Made by a program: the position numbers and the translations under genes. A stretch of DNA of 64,000 bases from positions 310,001-374,000 of the forward strand of contig NZ_WPYP01000002.1 in NCBI RefSeq assembly GCF_013030985.1. The letters are read 5' to 3'. Below the pieces are notes generated by a model that saw only the letters and a list, made by a program, of their open reading frames with translations, did not search any database and was not told the origin of the DNA. This document shows, piece after piece, positions 1 through 8,870 of the stretch. Position 1 is the first letter of the stretch. Each line of letters begins with the position of its first letter. The stretch is from Ruegeria arenilitoris. Lineage in GTDB: Bacteria; Pseudomonadota; Alphaproteobacteria; Rhodobacterales; Rhodobacteraceae.

Positions 1-1013
1 GCGGCTCGTACGAGTTCGTTGACGGCGTGAAAGAGGCTTATATCGACGATCTGGTCGGGGATTTCAAAATGTCCCGGCCGCTCAAGGTTGTCTGCGCGAC
101 CGGAAACGGCACGGCCTCGGCCTTTGCCCCCGAGATTTTCGAACGGATGGGCGTGGAAGTGGTGCCCAGCCACAATCGGCTGGATTACACCTTCCCCAAC
201 TACAACCCCAACCCCGAAGCCATGGAGATGTTGCACGACATGGCCGACACCGTGAAGTCCAGCGGTGCCGATCTGGCGCTGGGGTTTGACGGCGACGGTG
301 ACCGCTGCGGTGTCGTGGATGACGAGGGTGAGGAGATTTTCGCCGATAAGGTCGGCGTGATCATGGCTCGCGATCTGGCCAAGCTGTACCCCAACGCAAC
401 CTTCGTGGCCGACGTGAAATCGACCGGCCTGTTCGCCAGCGACCCCGAACTGCAGGCGCATGGCGTCAAGGCGGATTACTGGAAAACCGGCCACAGCCAC
501 ATGAAGCGCCGGGTCAAGGAAATCAACGCTTTGGCCGGGTTTGAGAAATCGGGACACTATTTCCTGGCCGAGCCGATCGGGCGCGGTTACGACTGCGGCA
601 TGCGTGTGGCGGTTGAGATCTGCAAGCTGATGGATCGCAACCCGGACCAAAGCATGTCAGACCTGCGCAAGGCGCTGCCGAAGACATGGTCGACGCCGAC
701 CATGTCGCCCTATGCCGCGGACACCGAAAAATACGACATCCTCAAACGTCTGGTCGACAAGCTGGTCGCCAAGGCCGACGCAGGCGAAGCGTTTGCCGGT
801 CGCGCGATCAAAGAGGTAGTCACCGTCAACGGCGCGCGGGTCATTCTGGACAATGGCAGCTGGGGTCTGGTGCGTGCGTCCTCGAACACGCCGAACCTTG
901 TTGTGGTTTGCGAAAGCAGCGACAGCGAAGACGAAATGCGTGCCATCTTCGCCGATATCGACGCCGTGATCCGGACCGAGCCCGGCGTTGGCGACTATGA
1001 TCAGACGATTTGA
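1..1013 (+). CDS. Phosphomannomutase/phosphoglucomutase (5' truncated by window edge)
   Basis: Interconverts hexose 1- and 6-phosphates, feeding sugar nucleotides for LPS and exopolysaccharide. The reading frame is open to the left edge (first full codon at 3), so the GTG at 27 is not the start. The metal-binding loop DGDGDR lies at nt 288-305, the sugar-binding loop EKSGHYF around nt 543-563, and the C-terminal phosphate-binding domain carries a RASSNTP stretch. The N-terminal domain with the catalytic phosphoserine is outside the window. The family is known as ManB/AlgC/CpsG; which substrate dominates here cannot be told. A hairpin follows the stop. Confidence 0.92.
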   Translation, partial: GSYEFVDGVKEAYIDDLVGDFKMSRPLKVVCATGNGTASAFAPEIFERMGVEVVPSHNRLDYTFPNYNPNPEAMEMLHDMADTVKSSGADLALGFDGDGDRCGVVDDEGEEIFADKVGVIMARDLAKLYPNATFVADVKSTGLFASDPELQAHGVKADYWKTGHSHMKRRVKEINALAGFEKSGHYFLAEPIGRGYDCGMRVAVEICKLMDRNPDQSMSDLRKALPKTWSTPTMSPYAADTEKYDILKRLVDKLVAKADAGEAFAGRAIKEVVTVNGARVILDNGSWGLVRASSNTPNLVVVCESSDSEDEMRAIFADIDAVIRTEPGVGDYDQTI

Positions 1014-1026
1014 TCCAAATTAGATA

Positions 1027-1050
1027 GGGGCGCCCAAGGGCGCCCCTTTC
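1027..1050 (+). terminator. Intrinsic terminator between convergent genes
   Basis: An 8-bp GC stem, GGGGCGCC with GGCGCCCC around a CAAG loop, is followed by TTTCAGTTT. It sits between the stop of the phosphosugar mutase and the stop of the AsmA gene and may serve the plus strand best, because the T-rich side is on that strand. Confidence 0.6.
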
Positions 1051-3010
1051 AGTTTCCACCCAACAGTTTGAGCAGGCCTTTTCTGGCTTCTTCTTCCAGC
1101 TTGTTCTTCAAAGCGCCCTCAGCGCTTTCGGTGTCGGTCACCGCGGTTCCCAGCTCATCACTGACCTTGTCCAGAACCTTTTGCTTGGCGTCGTCTTCAA
1201 TATCCTTGAGTTTCCCTTCGGCGGCGGCTTCGATCACCTTGCTCAGGTCTGGTTTGATGGACGGATCGCTCCACGGCCCGACAATCCGAACAGGCACCGC
1301 GAGCCCCTGACCGGAATTGGCACGCAGCGCGACAGGCGTGAACAGATAGTCAATCGTGCGTGCCCCGATGTTGACCTGCCCGGTTCCGTCCGCACGGAAA
1401 TTATCCAGCGACATCAGCAGATCATTGTTTGTCAGAATACCTTGATCGATGTTGAAACTGGCGGTCAGACTGTTGAATACCGTCGTTCCGCCTGCATCCT
1501 TGCCCCGCCCCATCAGGCGATCCAGATCAAAGCCCGATATGACACCCTGCCCCACGTTCAGGCTGCCTTTGCCACTGAGGGACCGCATGATCTGGTCCTC
1601 GGTCTGGCCCACGCCCAAAAACTCGAAATCGCCCGACCCCGAACCTGTCAAACGATCGATCCCTGCAAGCGTGGACAGCGCTTGCTGCAGATCGATGCCT
1701 TGCGCATTCAGTTTACCGCCTACGGACAAGCCGTTTCTGTTATTGGCAACCACCTGCCCGGTCACCTGCCCTGCGAACAAAGTGGCCGGGGCCATCCGCA
1801 AAACCGCCCGGGACCGGTCAAGGCTGAGTGTCAGATCGCTGGGCCCGAGGGTAAGTTCAGGCACGGCAATGGAAGAGGCCGTCAGGCGAATCTCTCCGTT
1901 CGCTAACGCAAGGGCTGAGGCATCAATTGGATCAGTGGACCAACCACTGTCCGGCGCCGATGCAGATGCCGTGCCGGAGCCACCCCCGGCTGTTGCGGGC
2001 GCATCATTATAGCGGGACAGGTCGATATCCCCACCCTTCAGACGTGCGGTGATTTTGGGCGGGTCCGATATCTCGATATCTGCCTCGCCGGTGAATCGAT
2101 TGTGGTCCAGTTGCGCCTCCAAATTGCGCAGCGACGCGCGGCCCTCTTTCGTATACGTCATATGCCCCGACACGTCGGCCACACGCCCCAATCCCAGCGG
2201 AACCCCGACACCCGCCTGACCAAAGGCGGCCAGCATCTTTTCGGTATCATTGGTTTTGACTTCCAGATTGCCGTCCATCTCTCCGGCAAGGTTGACCCGA
2301 CCGTCGAACCCGAACTCGCCGCCCGGCGCAGTCAGCGCCAGTTTCAGCGGCGTGACAGCACCCGAGGCATAGGCGGGCAGGTCGGGTATCCTGAGGTCCA
2401 CCTTCACCTTGCCACCCGGCACGGCCATTCGTGCTTCCATTGTCATTGGCGCGGCTGGATCGGGCCAACTGGCAGACAGGTCGACGTTCGAAAAGTCAAA
2501 TTTCGTTGCACCATTTTCAATATAGATCAGCCGCGCATTGGTCAGTTCCAGCCGGTCCAATGTCACAACCCCTGACGTCGAGGTTTCAGACGACGCAGCA
2601 CTGCTACCGGAGCTGGGCTGAGAACTTGCGGCACTCATCTCCCAGTTCCCGCGACCGTCCGACAATTCCAGCCGCAGAGTCGGCTGTTCCGCAAAGACGC
2701 GACGAATCCGAAAGTCCCCATTCCACAAGCCGGCGGCATCAACACCAACGGCTAGGCTCTCGGCACTCAGCATAGGCTCCGAGCTTGCCCAGGGCGCATT
2801 GCCAAAAGTGACCGGGCCGGTCTCCATCCCCAGTACAGGCCAGAAGGACAGGTTTACGTCGCCGGTCAACTTCAGCTCACGGCCGGTCTCACTCTTGACC
2901 TGCTCTGCCAAAATCGCGGCCAGCTTGTCACCCGGCATCAGCAACAATGCGCCGATGACAAGGCCGAATGCGACCACGAATAGGAAGAGTATGCGCAACA
3001 GCCACTTCAT
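1049..3010 (-). CDS. AsmA family protein
   Basis: A 653-residue envelope protein. Residues 3-27 form one hydrophobic anchor (start MKWLLRILFLF), and the rest is a long beta-rich periplasmic region typical of AsmA-like proteins, which resemble bridge-like lipid transport proteins and affect outer-membrane assembly. The central part (about residues 120-150 and 345-365) holds Ser/Ala/Gly-rich linkers, and the C-terminus is a charged helical tail (about 600-650). It stands alone between convergent and divergent neighbours. The family is clear; the molecular cargo is not known from sequence. Confidence 0.85.
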   Translation of the reverse strand: MKWLLRILFLFVVAFGLVIGALLLMPGDKLAAILAEQVKSETGRELKLTGDVNLSFWPVLGMETGPVTFGNAPWASSEPMLSAESLAVGVDAAGLWNGDFRIRRVFAEQPTLRLELSDGRGNWEMSAASSQPSSGSSAASSETSTSGVVTLDRLELTNARLIYIENGATKFDFSNVDLSASWPDPAAPMTMEARMAVPGGKVKVDLRIPDLPAYASGAVTPLKLALTAPGGEFGFDGRVNLAGEMDGNLEVKTNDTEKMLAAFGQAGVGVPLGLGRVADVSGHMTYTKEGRASLRNLEAQLDHNRFTGEADIEISDPPKITARLKGGDIDLSRYNDAPATAGGGSGTASASAPDSGWSTDPIDASALALANGEIRLTASSIAVPELTLGPSDLTLSLDRSRAVLRMAPATLFAGQVTGQVVANNRNGLSVGGKLNAQGIDLQQALSTLAGIDRLTGSGSGDFEFLGVGQTEDQIMRSLSGKGSLNVGQGVISGFDLDRLMGRGKDAGGTTVFNSLTASFNIDQGILTNNDLLMSLDNFRADGTGQVNIGARTIDYLFTPVALRANSGQGLAVPVRIVGPWSDPSIKPDLSKVIEAAAEGKLKDIEDDAKQKVLDKVSDELGTAVTDTESAEGALKNKLEEEARKGLLKLLGGN

Positions 3011-3106
3011 TTTTCTGCTCTCCGCTTATTGGGCATGCGTTGAAAAGATCATTCAAAGCCTAGCCGCCATTTGCAAGGGGAAGCGTTCCCCACTATATGC
3101 CGCGCC

Positions 3107-4495
3107 ATGAGCACGAACCCGCCAAACCTCCGCCCCGACCTGGCACCCTCTGCCCGGATCACCGACATGCCGCGCCCGAACCAACCAACAATTGGGATGG
3201 TATCGCTGGGCTGCCCGAAGGCGCTGGTCGATAGTGAGCGGATTCTGACCCGCCTGCGCGCCGAAGGATACGGCATTTCACCGGACTATTCCGGGGCCGA
3301 TGCCGTGATTGTGAACACCTGCGGGTTCCTCGATAGTGCCAAGGCCGAGTCGCTGGATGCAATCGGTGAGGCACTGGTTGAAAACGGCAAGGTCATCGTG
3401 ACCGGCTGTCTTGGGGCGGAACCGGACTACATCCGCGAGCATCATCCGCGCATCATGGCCGTGACAGGGCCGCATCAGTACGAACAAGTTCTGGATGCGG
3501 TGCACACAGCTGTTCCACCCGACCCGGACCCCTTCGTGGATCTGCTGCCCGCCGCCAGTGTGCAACTGACCCCGCGCCACTACAGCTATCTCAAGATTTC
3601 CGAGGGCTGTAACCACAAGTGCAAGTTCTGCATCATTCCCGACATGCGCGGCAAACTGGCCAGCCGTCCGGCCCATGCCGTCCTGCGCGAGGCCGAAAAG
3701 CTGGTCGACAATGGCGGGCGCGAACTGCTGGTGATTTCGCAGGACACCTCGGCCTATGGGCTGGATCGCAAATACGACGTGAACCCGTGGAAAGACCGCG
3801 AGGTGCGCAGCCACATCACCGATCTGTCGCGGGAGCTAGGGCAGATGGATGCCTGGGTGCGCCTGCACTATGTCTACCCCTACCCGCATGTGCGCGAGCT
3901 GATTCCGCTGATGGCGGATGCGGGTTGCAACGTGCTGCCTTATCTGGACATTCCGTTCCAACACGCCCACCCGGACGTTCTGAAACGCATGGCCCGCCCG
4001 GCCGCGGCCGCCAAGACGCTGGACGAGATTGCCGCGTGGCGCGCGACCTGCCCCGACATTACCCTGCGGTCAACCTTCATCGTCGGTTACCCCGGCGAGA
4101 CCGAGGCCGAGTTCCAGACGCTGCTGGATTGGATGGATGAGGCGCAGCTGGATCGCGTCGGCTGCTTCCAATACGAAAACGTGGATGGTGCGCGGTCGAA
4201 CGACCTGCCCGACCATGTCCCGGCCGAGATCAAGCAAGAGCGCTGGGAACGGTTCATGGAAAAGGCTCAGGCGATCTCTGAGGCCAAGTTGGCCGCAAAG
4301 GTCGGCCAGACCATCGACGTGATCGTAGACGAGGTCGATGACGAGGCCGCCACCTGCCGCACCAAGGCGGATGCACCCGAGATCGACGGTAACCTGTTCA
4401 TCGACGAAGGCTTTGAAGCCCTCAATCCCGGCGATATCGTCTCGGTCGAGGTCGACGAGGCCGGCGAATACGATCTGTGGGGCAAGCTGGTCTGA
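3107..4495 (+). CDS. rimO: Ribosomal protein S12 methylthiotransferase RimO
   Basis: Radical-SAM enzyme that adds a methylthio group to a conserved aspartate of ribosomal protein S12, using two 4Fe-4S clusters. From the ATG at 3107 the protein has 462 residues: an N-terminal methylthiotransferase domain beginning at [14 protein letters not shown], the radical-SAM motif CNHKCKFC with its three cluster cysteines near residue 170, and a C-terminal TRAM domain. An upstream TTG at 3071 is open in frame, but its 12 extra residues look non-conserved, so 3107 is preferred. A CTCGGC/GCCGAG hairpin follows the stop. Confidence 0.95.
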   Translation: MSTNPPNLRPDLAPSARITDMPRPNQPTIGMVSLGCPKALVDSERILTRLRAEGYGISPDYSGADAVIVNTCGFLDSAKAESLDAIGEALVENGKVIVTGCLGAEPDYIREHHPRIMAVTGPHQYEQVLDAVHTAVPPDPDPFVDLLPAASVQLTPRHYSYLKISEGCNHKCKFCIIPDMRGKLASRPAHAVLREAEKLVDNGGRELLVISQDTSAYGLDRKYDVNPWKDREVRSHITDLSRELGQMDAWVRLHYVYPYPHVRELIPLMADAGCNVLPYLDIPFQHAHPDVLKRMARPAAAAKTLDEIAAWRATCPDITLRSTFIVGYPGETEAEFQTLLDWMDEAQLDRVGCFQYENVDGARSNDLPDHVPAEIKQERWERFMEKAQAISEAKLAAKVGQTIDVIVDEVDDEAATCRTKADAPEIDGNLFIDEGFEALNPGDIVSVEVDEAGEYDLWGKLV

Positions 4496-4508
4496 CCCTG
4501 TCACCCGG

Positions 4509-4536
4509 CCTCGGCAAAGCGTGAGCCGAGTTTATT
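4509..4536 (+). terminator. Probable intrinsic terminator of rimO
   Basis: CTCGGC (4510-4515) pairs with GCCGAG (4525-4530) across a 9-nt loop and is followed by TTTATT. It begins 14 bases after the rimO stop. Confidence 0.5.
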
Positions 4537-4599
4537 GGCCTTCGCCGCGCGATTCGTGGATCATGACAGGACATTCCGCCTTATCTGAAGGAGGGTTCA

Positions 4600-5001
4600 A
4601 TGTCCTGTATGCGCCCCTTAGGCCTGAAATGTGTCGCGGCAATTCTGGCGACCCAGCTATATGCTGTACCCGCGATTGCTGAAAGCATCAGCTCGGGCGG
4701 CTTCATAGTCATCGGCTCCAAACAGTTGAGCCTTCATCTTCGCAGTACGCACCATGTGCACAGGTACTACAGCGCGCCCAAAGCTCACTACCCCAAGGCC
4801 AAGGTGCATCACCCTAGGGGCAAGGTTCATCACCACAAGAAAAAACCCAAGGTCTATTATCAAAAGCCCAAGGTGTATTACGTGAAACCGAAAAAACGAC
4901 ACCACCGTTCGGCGCGCGGTTTCCCCAACAGGCACGCCTCGCCTTACCACATACCGCAAAACTACGGCATTCAGCGCCGGGCTTATCGCTTTGGCTGGTA
5001 G
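4600..5001 (+). CDS. Secreted His/Lys/Tyr-rich repeat protein
   Basis: A 133-residue protein with a strong ribosome site (GAAGGAGGG) just before the ATG. Residues 1-28 look like a Sec signal peptide ending in an A-x-A type site. The mature part is very basic and low in complexity: from about residue 65 short units such as PKVHHP, GKVHHH, PKVYYQ and PKVYYV repeat, ending in an Arg/Tyr-rich tail. No enzyme motif is visible. The composition suggests metal (His) or polyanion/envelope binding, which is inference. Flanked by rimO and dgkA with no operon partner. Confidence 0.7.
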   Translation: MSCMRPLGLKCVAAILATQLYAVPAIAESISSGGFIVIGSKQLSLHLRSTHHVHRYYSAPKAHYPKAKVHHPRGKVHHHKKKPKVYYQKPKVYYVKPKKRHHRSARGFPNRHASPYHIPQNYGIQRRAYRFGW

Positions 5002-5017
5002 GAAAACCGTCGTTTCC

Positions 5018-5374
5018 TCAGAACAGGCTGACTAACCCGACCACCCAGGCCACCCCAGTGGCCACCGCGGTCAACGCAACTGCTGCGCTTGCTGCATCCT
5101 TGGCCTGACCGGCCAGTTCACTGCGGTCGGTCGAGGTGTGGTCAACGGCACGCTCTATCGCGGTGTTGAGCAATTCGACCACCAGAACAAGAAGTCCAAG
5201 GACCAGTATCAACGCCCGTATTCCGTCGTCCAATGGCAGCCAAAGCGCCAACGCTGCGGATATCAGGTTCGCCCAAACCCATGTCCGGAACGAGTATTCC
5301 GCGCGCCATGTGGCAACGACGCCCTGCCAGCTCCAGCGGGTGCGGTCCTTGAGACGGGTAAAAAAGATTCTCAT
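5018..5374 (-). CDS. dgkA: Diacylglycerol kinase
   Basis: Small integral-membrane kinase that phosphorylates diacylglycerol to phosphatidate, recycling lipid headgroup by-products. At 118 residues it has the usual family length. The signature ELLNTAIE (about residue 66) and the following KDAASAAV stretch (about 91) carry the conserved catalytic Glu, Asn and Asp of the DgkA family, and three hydrophobic segments are visible (about 30-45, 50-68 and 97-117). It converges on the small secreted protein gene. Confidence 0.9.
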   Translation of the reverse strand: MRIFFTRLKDRTRWSWQGVVATWRAEYSFRTWVWANLISAALALWLPLDDGIRALILVLGLLVLVVELLNTAIERAVDHTSTDRSELAGQAKDAASAAVALTAVATGVAWVVGLVSLF

Positions 5375-5427
5375 CTGCCCTCGACTTTTTGGCTGAAACT
5401 GAAACCGGAAACGTGCCCTGCAGACAA

Positions 5428-5450
5428 GAAAAAACCGCCCCGTGGGCGGC
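5428..5450 (-). terminator. Intrinsic terminator of the small lipoprotein gene
   Basis: On the minus strand CCGCCC-ACG-GGGCGG is followed by TTTTTT, a textbook terminator. A second inverted repeat, GCGGGCGG with CCGCCCGC (about 5471-5496), lies between it and the lipoprotein stop. Confidence 0.8.
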
Positions 5451-5503
5451 CGTGTCGGTGAAATTTGTGCGGGCGGCTTAGGTAAAAACCGCCCGCGGAA
5501 TTC

Positions 5504-5701
5504 TTATTGTGCGACCGGGTTACAGACGGTCTGACCCGCTTCGGTCGTGGCCAATTCGGTACCCGCCGGACAGCTCGGCGTGCCGAATTTGTCGTATTCA
5601 GGCGTGATGTAAACCGGGGCCGGCTCTTCCTGTTGCGAGCAAGCAGCCAAAACAAGGGCAAATGCACCAACGGCAGCAAATTTGAGTTTCATGTCCGTCA
5701 T
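5504..5701 (-). CDS. Small lipoprotein
   Basis: A 65-residue protein (61 if the second Met is used) with a short hydrophobic signal and the lipobox VLAAC at about residues 17-21, so the mature N-terminus is a lipidated cysteine. The mature part is about 45 residues with two further cysteines (PSCPAG and TVCNP) that could form a disulfide. Strong terminator downstream. No function can be read from sequence; Lgt, which would acylate it, is encoded at 31821. Confidence 0.7.
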   Translation of the reverse strand: MTDMKLKFAAVGAFALVLAACSQQEEPAPVYITPEYDKFGTPSCPAGTELATTEAGQTVCNPVAQ

Positions 5702-5921
5702 TCCTCTATTAATTTCCTGATATTGCCCAAGAATTCGGGGCCGGGCATAGAATAGGGCCTTGATGGTATTTTTGCAACGAATTCAATCACGCCTTTGTGA
5801 GTAAAGGCGGAACCACGCTGGTAACCCCCTCAGAAACAGCGGATTTATGAGCAAAAGCTACCGTTTTCCACGCATCGGTCTACAATCTGCAGATGACATC
5901 AGCCAAAGACGGAGTAGCCCC

Positions 5922-6164
5922 ATGTCAGACAGCCCCACCATCGCGCAAAAAGGCCCCTTTCCAGTCGAGGTAACCGAAGGGAAAAGCTATTTCTGGTGCG
6001 CATGCGGCCAATCCAAACGGCAACCGTTTTGCGACGGATCCCACAAGGGCACCGGATTCGAGCCGGTCAAATACACGGCAGACAGCAGCAAGAAAGTCTT
6101 TTTCTGTGGATGCAAACACAGCGCAAAACCGCCGTTGTGTGACGGGACTCACTCCAAGGTCTGA
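5922..6164 (+). CDS. CDGSH iron-sulfur domain protein
   Basis: An 80-residue protein with two CDGSH-type 2Fe-2S sites: CACG...CDGSH near residues 26-41 and CGCK...CDGTH near 62-77, each giving three Cys and one His ligand. Tandem CDGSH proteins of this size are common in bacteria and take part in iron-sulfur or redox metabolism. The ATG at 5922 with GGAG upstream is preferred; an in-frame ATG at 5847 would add 25 low-complexity residues. It ends next to the three cysteine-rich genes on the opposite strand. Confidence 0.88.
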   Translation: MSDSPTIAQKGPFPVEVTEGKSYFWCACGQSKRQPFCDGSHKGTGFEPVKYTADSSKKVFFCGCKHSAKPPLCDGTHSKV

Positions 6165-6425
6165 TCAGGGTTTCAATGCGTTCAACAGATCGGAATTGGC
6201 GCAAAAATCCGGGGCCGCGTGGGCCTCGGACTGTTGTTCCGACAACCAGATTGCGCATTGTCCACTGCAATTCGAAGCCCGGCAGCGAGTCACCAATTCA
6301 GCATATCGATCCGGTGACAGCCGACCTTCGGCCATCGCTTCGGTCAGCGAGATGTTCATGCACCTCGCCACAGACCGGGTGAGCCAGAAGTGTTTCTCGA
6401 CATCGCCCAGAGCAACCCGTTTCAT
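6165..6425 (-). CDS. DUF6455-like small cysteine protein (copy 1)
   Basis: An 86-residue protein with a central cluster C-x4-C-x3-C followed by A-I-W-L and a late PDFC-x-N. It resembles its two neighbours (6422-6694 and 6710-6961) in length and layout: an N-terminal helical region, a cysteine cluster in the middle and a final cysteine about 17 residues later. DUF6455 is the family I recall for this pattern; function is unknown. It is the last gene of a three-gene minus-strand unit and overlaps the start of copy 2 (ATGA). Metal or cluster binding is inference. Confidence 0.65.
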   Translation of the reverse strand: MKRVALGDVEKHFWLTRSVARCMNISLTEAMAEGRLSPDRYAELVTRCRASNCSGQCAIWLSEQQSEAHAAPDFCANSDLLNALKP

Positions 6426-6694
6426 GCGTTTTCCTGCTCTAGCCTTAGTTTGAGCGCTGCAAACCGTTGTCGGTTTTTACAGGTCCGCGGAGCGCCAATT
6501 ACGGTTTCATGTTGATCCAGCCAGTCGGGACACCGGTTGGCCCAGCTGCAGCCACGGCAGTATTGAATCATCTCTGCCCAGTCCTGCTGGGTCAGGTGCC
6601 CTTTCTGATGCGCCTCGACCATGTCCGTTCCGGTCACCCGTCCCATATGCAGGACTAGACGCAGATGAGTCATGATCTCTCCGAGATGCGGCAT
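6422..6694 (-). CDS. DUF6455-like small cysteine protein (copy 2)
   Basis: A 90-residue protein with YC-x2-C-x5-C-x2-WL in the middle and PRTC-x-N near the end, the same plan as copies 1 and 3. The spacing from first to third cysteine is nine residues in all three, but copy 1 has its middle cysteine shifted by two. An alternative start at residue 8 (MTHLRL) is possible. Its stop overlaps the start of copy 1. No enzyme motif is visible. Confidence 0.65.
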   Translation of the reverse strand: MPHLGEIMTHLRLVLHMGRVTGTDMVEAHQKGHLTQQDWAEMIQYCRGCSWANRCPDWLDQHETVIGAPRTCKNRQRFAALKLRLEQENA

Positions 6695-6709
6695 CGATCT
6701 CTCCTGTCG

Positions 6710-6961
6710 TTAGGGGGCAAGCCTGCCAAGCAGCTCCTGATTGCGGCAGTATTCCGGCGTACGGGCCACCAAGGTCGGCTGATCCAGATATCGCAGGCAA
6801 TGGCCGGGATTCGGGCAGTCCGTACATTTCAGCACGGCGTCGGACAACTGGTCGATCGACACGTCACCGTCGATCGCAGCCTCTTGCAAATCAACCCCCA
6901 GCTTGGCCGCCATTCGGTCCACCAGACCGGCATGGAGTTTAAGAACTTCACGGTTGGGCAT
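6710..6961 (-). CDS. DUF6455-like small cysteine protein (copy 3)
   Basis: An 83-residue protein with KC-x2-C-x5-C-x2-YL centrally and PEYC-x-N near the end. First gene of the three-gene unit; GGATC and AAAGGATC lie just upstream of its ATG as a likely ribosome site. Copies 2 and 3 share the cysteine spacing exactly, which suggests they are closest to each other. Role unknown. Confidence 0.65.
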   Translation of the reverse strand: MPNREVLKLHAGLVDRMAAKLGVDLQEAAIDGDVSIDQLSDAVLKCTDCPNPGHCLRYLDQPTLVARTPEYCRNQELLGRLAP

Positions 6962-7027
6962 CGAAGATCCTTTCTGTCGCGTCCAGAACAGGATAGCTCA
7001 ACACCCCAAATGGGCCTTTGACTCAGG

Positions 7028-7396
7028 TCAAGACCCTGTTCCGATGTGATCCAGATAGGCCCGCGTGGCGTCCTGCACCCGGCGGAAACGATCTCCGCCC
7101 AGCTTTTTTCCGCCGTACCAGCGGGTGACGATCACCACGTGATTTTCCATCCCGGCGCGTTCCAGCATACGCAGGATCACCATGCCCGCACCGCTTTCGC
7201 CGTCATCCGCCTTGAGCGCGCCCGTGGGCAAAACAGCCGCCCAAGTGTTGTGCGTCGCTTTGGCATAGGCCTTGTCCGACTTGAGGTCCTGCAGTACCGC
7301 ATCAACATCGGCACGCGTGCTGACAGTCGCACCCGAAACGGCATATTTCGATCCCCGGTCTGTCAGGATCACCCCCAGCCGTGTCAAAGATGTCAT
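7028..7396 (-). CDS. IMPACT/YigZ N-terminal domain protein
   Basis: A 122-residue protein matching the N-terminal domain of the YigZ/IMPACT family (UPF0029): the stretch KADDGESGAG followed by VVIVTRWYGGKKLGG is diagnostic. YigZ of E. coli has about 200 residues with a second domain, so this is a single-domain form. The family is linked to translation or ribosome-associated regulation, without a settled reaction. Its start overlaps the stop of the upstream M48 protease (ATGA), so the two are probably co-translated. Confidence 0.75.
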   Translation of the reverse strand: MTSLTRLGVILTDRGSKYAVSGATVSTRADVDAVLQDLKSDKAYAKATHNTWAAVLPTGALKADDGESGAGMVILRMLERAGMENHVVIVTRWYGGKKLGGDRFRRVQDATRAYLDHIGTGS

Positions 7397-8100
7397 TGCG
7401 TTAGCCCCAGTTTCCTTGCTGTCTCCAGAACGATCTGAACCCGCTCTGCGTTTGGGGGATGCGTGCTCAGAAATTTATCTCCCGGATCAGGAAGGCGGTC
7501 GAAGTACTTTGCGCCGATCAGCGGGTTGTATCCCGCGTTATAGGTGATGATTGTTCCCATCTGATCCGCTTCCAACTCAAAGGTTTTCACGTTGACCTGC
7601 ACCCCAACTTCGGCCCCAAGTTTCTGAGTACGTTCGAGGTCTTTCCCGTTTTCACCATGCAGTTTGCCCAAATCGTTGAAGATCGCCGCACTTTCTTGCG
7701 CATTTTTGGATTGCTGGTCGATATGCCCCAAAACGTGATGCGCCGCCTCATGCCCCATCACAAAGGCCAGCTCATCGGCGTTTTGCGCCGATTGGATCAT
7801 CGACCGGGTAAAGATGATCACCGGCTGATCATTGTCATCCAGTGTCTGAAACGCGTTGGCCGGTGCACGCGGGTTCAAATCGACAAGAACCGTGAAGTCG
7901 CAATTGTTGACCCGAGCCTGTCGCAAGCACTCCGCTCGAGCCTCTTTACTCACCGCGCCGTTGACCTCGCGAAAGACTGCGGCGCTGGCGGATTCGGCAG
8001 ACGTGAACCCACGCCATTCCGAGGCAGGAACCACGCGCAGCCTGTCCGTCGCGCAAGCTGACAACAGCAGGGAAACAAAAAGAAAAAAGAAAGAGCGCAT
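7393..8100 (-). CDS. M48 family metalloprotease, lipoprotein
   Basis: A 235-residue zinc protease. The start at 8100 (MRSFFF) follows AAAGGAC and gives a lipoprotein signal with lipobox LLSAC; a longer frame upstream is not convincing. The zinc motif HEAAH lies at about residue 115, with the third ligand expected in the FELEADQMG stretch further on. Family members such as LoiP/YcaL act on misfolded outer-membrane proteins in the periplasm. It is followed by the IMPACT-domain gene with a 4-nt overlap. Confidence 0.85.
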   Translation of the reverse strand: MRSFFFLFVSLLLSACATDRLRVVPASEWRGFTSAESASAAVFREVNGAVSKEARAECLRQARVNNCDFTVLVDLNPRAPANAFQTLDDNDQPVIIFTRSMIQSAQNADELAFVMGHEAAHHVLGHIDQQSKNAQESAAIFNDLGKLHGENGKDLERTQKLGAEVGVQVNVKTFELEADQMGTIITYNAGYNPLIGAKYFDRLPDPGDKFLSTHPPNAERVQIVLETARKLGLTQ

Positions 8101-8221
8101 CAAGTGTCCTTTGGGCCGGTCAGGCGTTGATCTCACCATAGCCGCAGCGATCAGGTTGTACCATTGCGGTCTGGGATGGAAACGGGTTGCATTGCAGTTC
8201 CTTGCCCTGCACTCTCGCCAC

Positions 8222-8470
8222 ATGTTTTCGATTGAGCATGAATTCGACTCGACGGTCATTACTCTGGTGGACGAAGGCGAAAAGCCTTTGCAAGAGGATG
8301 TCGTCATAAACAGCTTCGCCGAATGTGTGACGCTTGAGCAATTGGACCCCCGTACGGACCAAATTCACAAGATAACCCTATCGCCCGAACAAGTGCGCGA
8401 TCTGGCCGCCGCGCTGGACCTGCCCGAGGGCGTGTATCAGATCCACGAAAGGCCGGATCAGGGCGCATAG
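8222..8470 (+). CDS. Conserved hypothetical protein
   Basis: An 82-residue acidic protein starting MFSIEHEF, with an alternating beta/helix feel and an LSPEQVRDLAAALDLP helix near the end. I recognise no named domain. The ATG at 8222 is chosen because the upstream in-frame extension overlaps the M48 signal region on the other strand and has a different composition. Its 3' end overlaps the DUF167 gene on the minus strand by 13 bases. Confidence 0.55.
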   Translation: MFSIEHEFDSTVITLVDEGEKPLQEDVVINSFAECVTLEQLDPRTDQIHKITLSPEQVRDLAAALDLPEGVYQIHERPDQGA

Positions 8471-8733
8471 GCAAACAGCTTGTCGCGCGCGGTCTGCCCC
8501 TGTTTCAGGGTAAGCTCGGATGGGGCAACCCCCATGGCCGCGGCCAGTATCCGGCGCACCGCATCATTCGCCTTGCCGTTTTCCGGCGGGGCCGTCACAG
8601 TGATGCGGATCGTGCCCTTGTCCAAGGCAATGCTGTCCTTCGCCGCTTTGGGCGTCACCCGGACCGGAATCGCCGCGCCGGGTGTGGCATGGACGCTTAA
8701 ATCCGGCACATCGCGCAGTTTTGGTTTCGCCAT
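8458..8733 (-). CDS. DUF167/YggU family protein
   Basis: A 91-residue protein of the DUF167 family, seen by IPVRVTPKA (about residues 22-30), ITVTAPPENGKAND and the C-terminal GQTARDKL stretch. The start at 8733 has GAGGAAAAAG upstream; the longer frame is not supported. The fold is known but the function of the family is unsettled. Divergent from the nitroreductase at 8871. Confidence 0.8.
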   Translation of the reverse strand: MAKPKLRDVPDLSVHATPGAAIPVRVTPKAAKDSIALDKGTIRITVTAPPENGKANDAVRRILAAAMGVAPSELTLKQGQTARDKLFAYAP

Positions 8734-8870
8734 CTTTTTCCTCTTGTTCGCAAACACTCTTGCACGGGGGGCCGGGGAATGAAATTGATCCCGCATCTCC
8801 AGCTGTTTGCACTTGAAACGCGCCAGAGGCTCAACCAGATACAGACTGCTTATGTAAAGGAAGTTAACAT

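Noticed and set aside
4800..4900. Short repeats in the secreted His/Lys protein as a DNA repeat element
   Set aside because: They are in-frame codon repeats of one protein and not a separate element.
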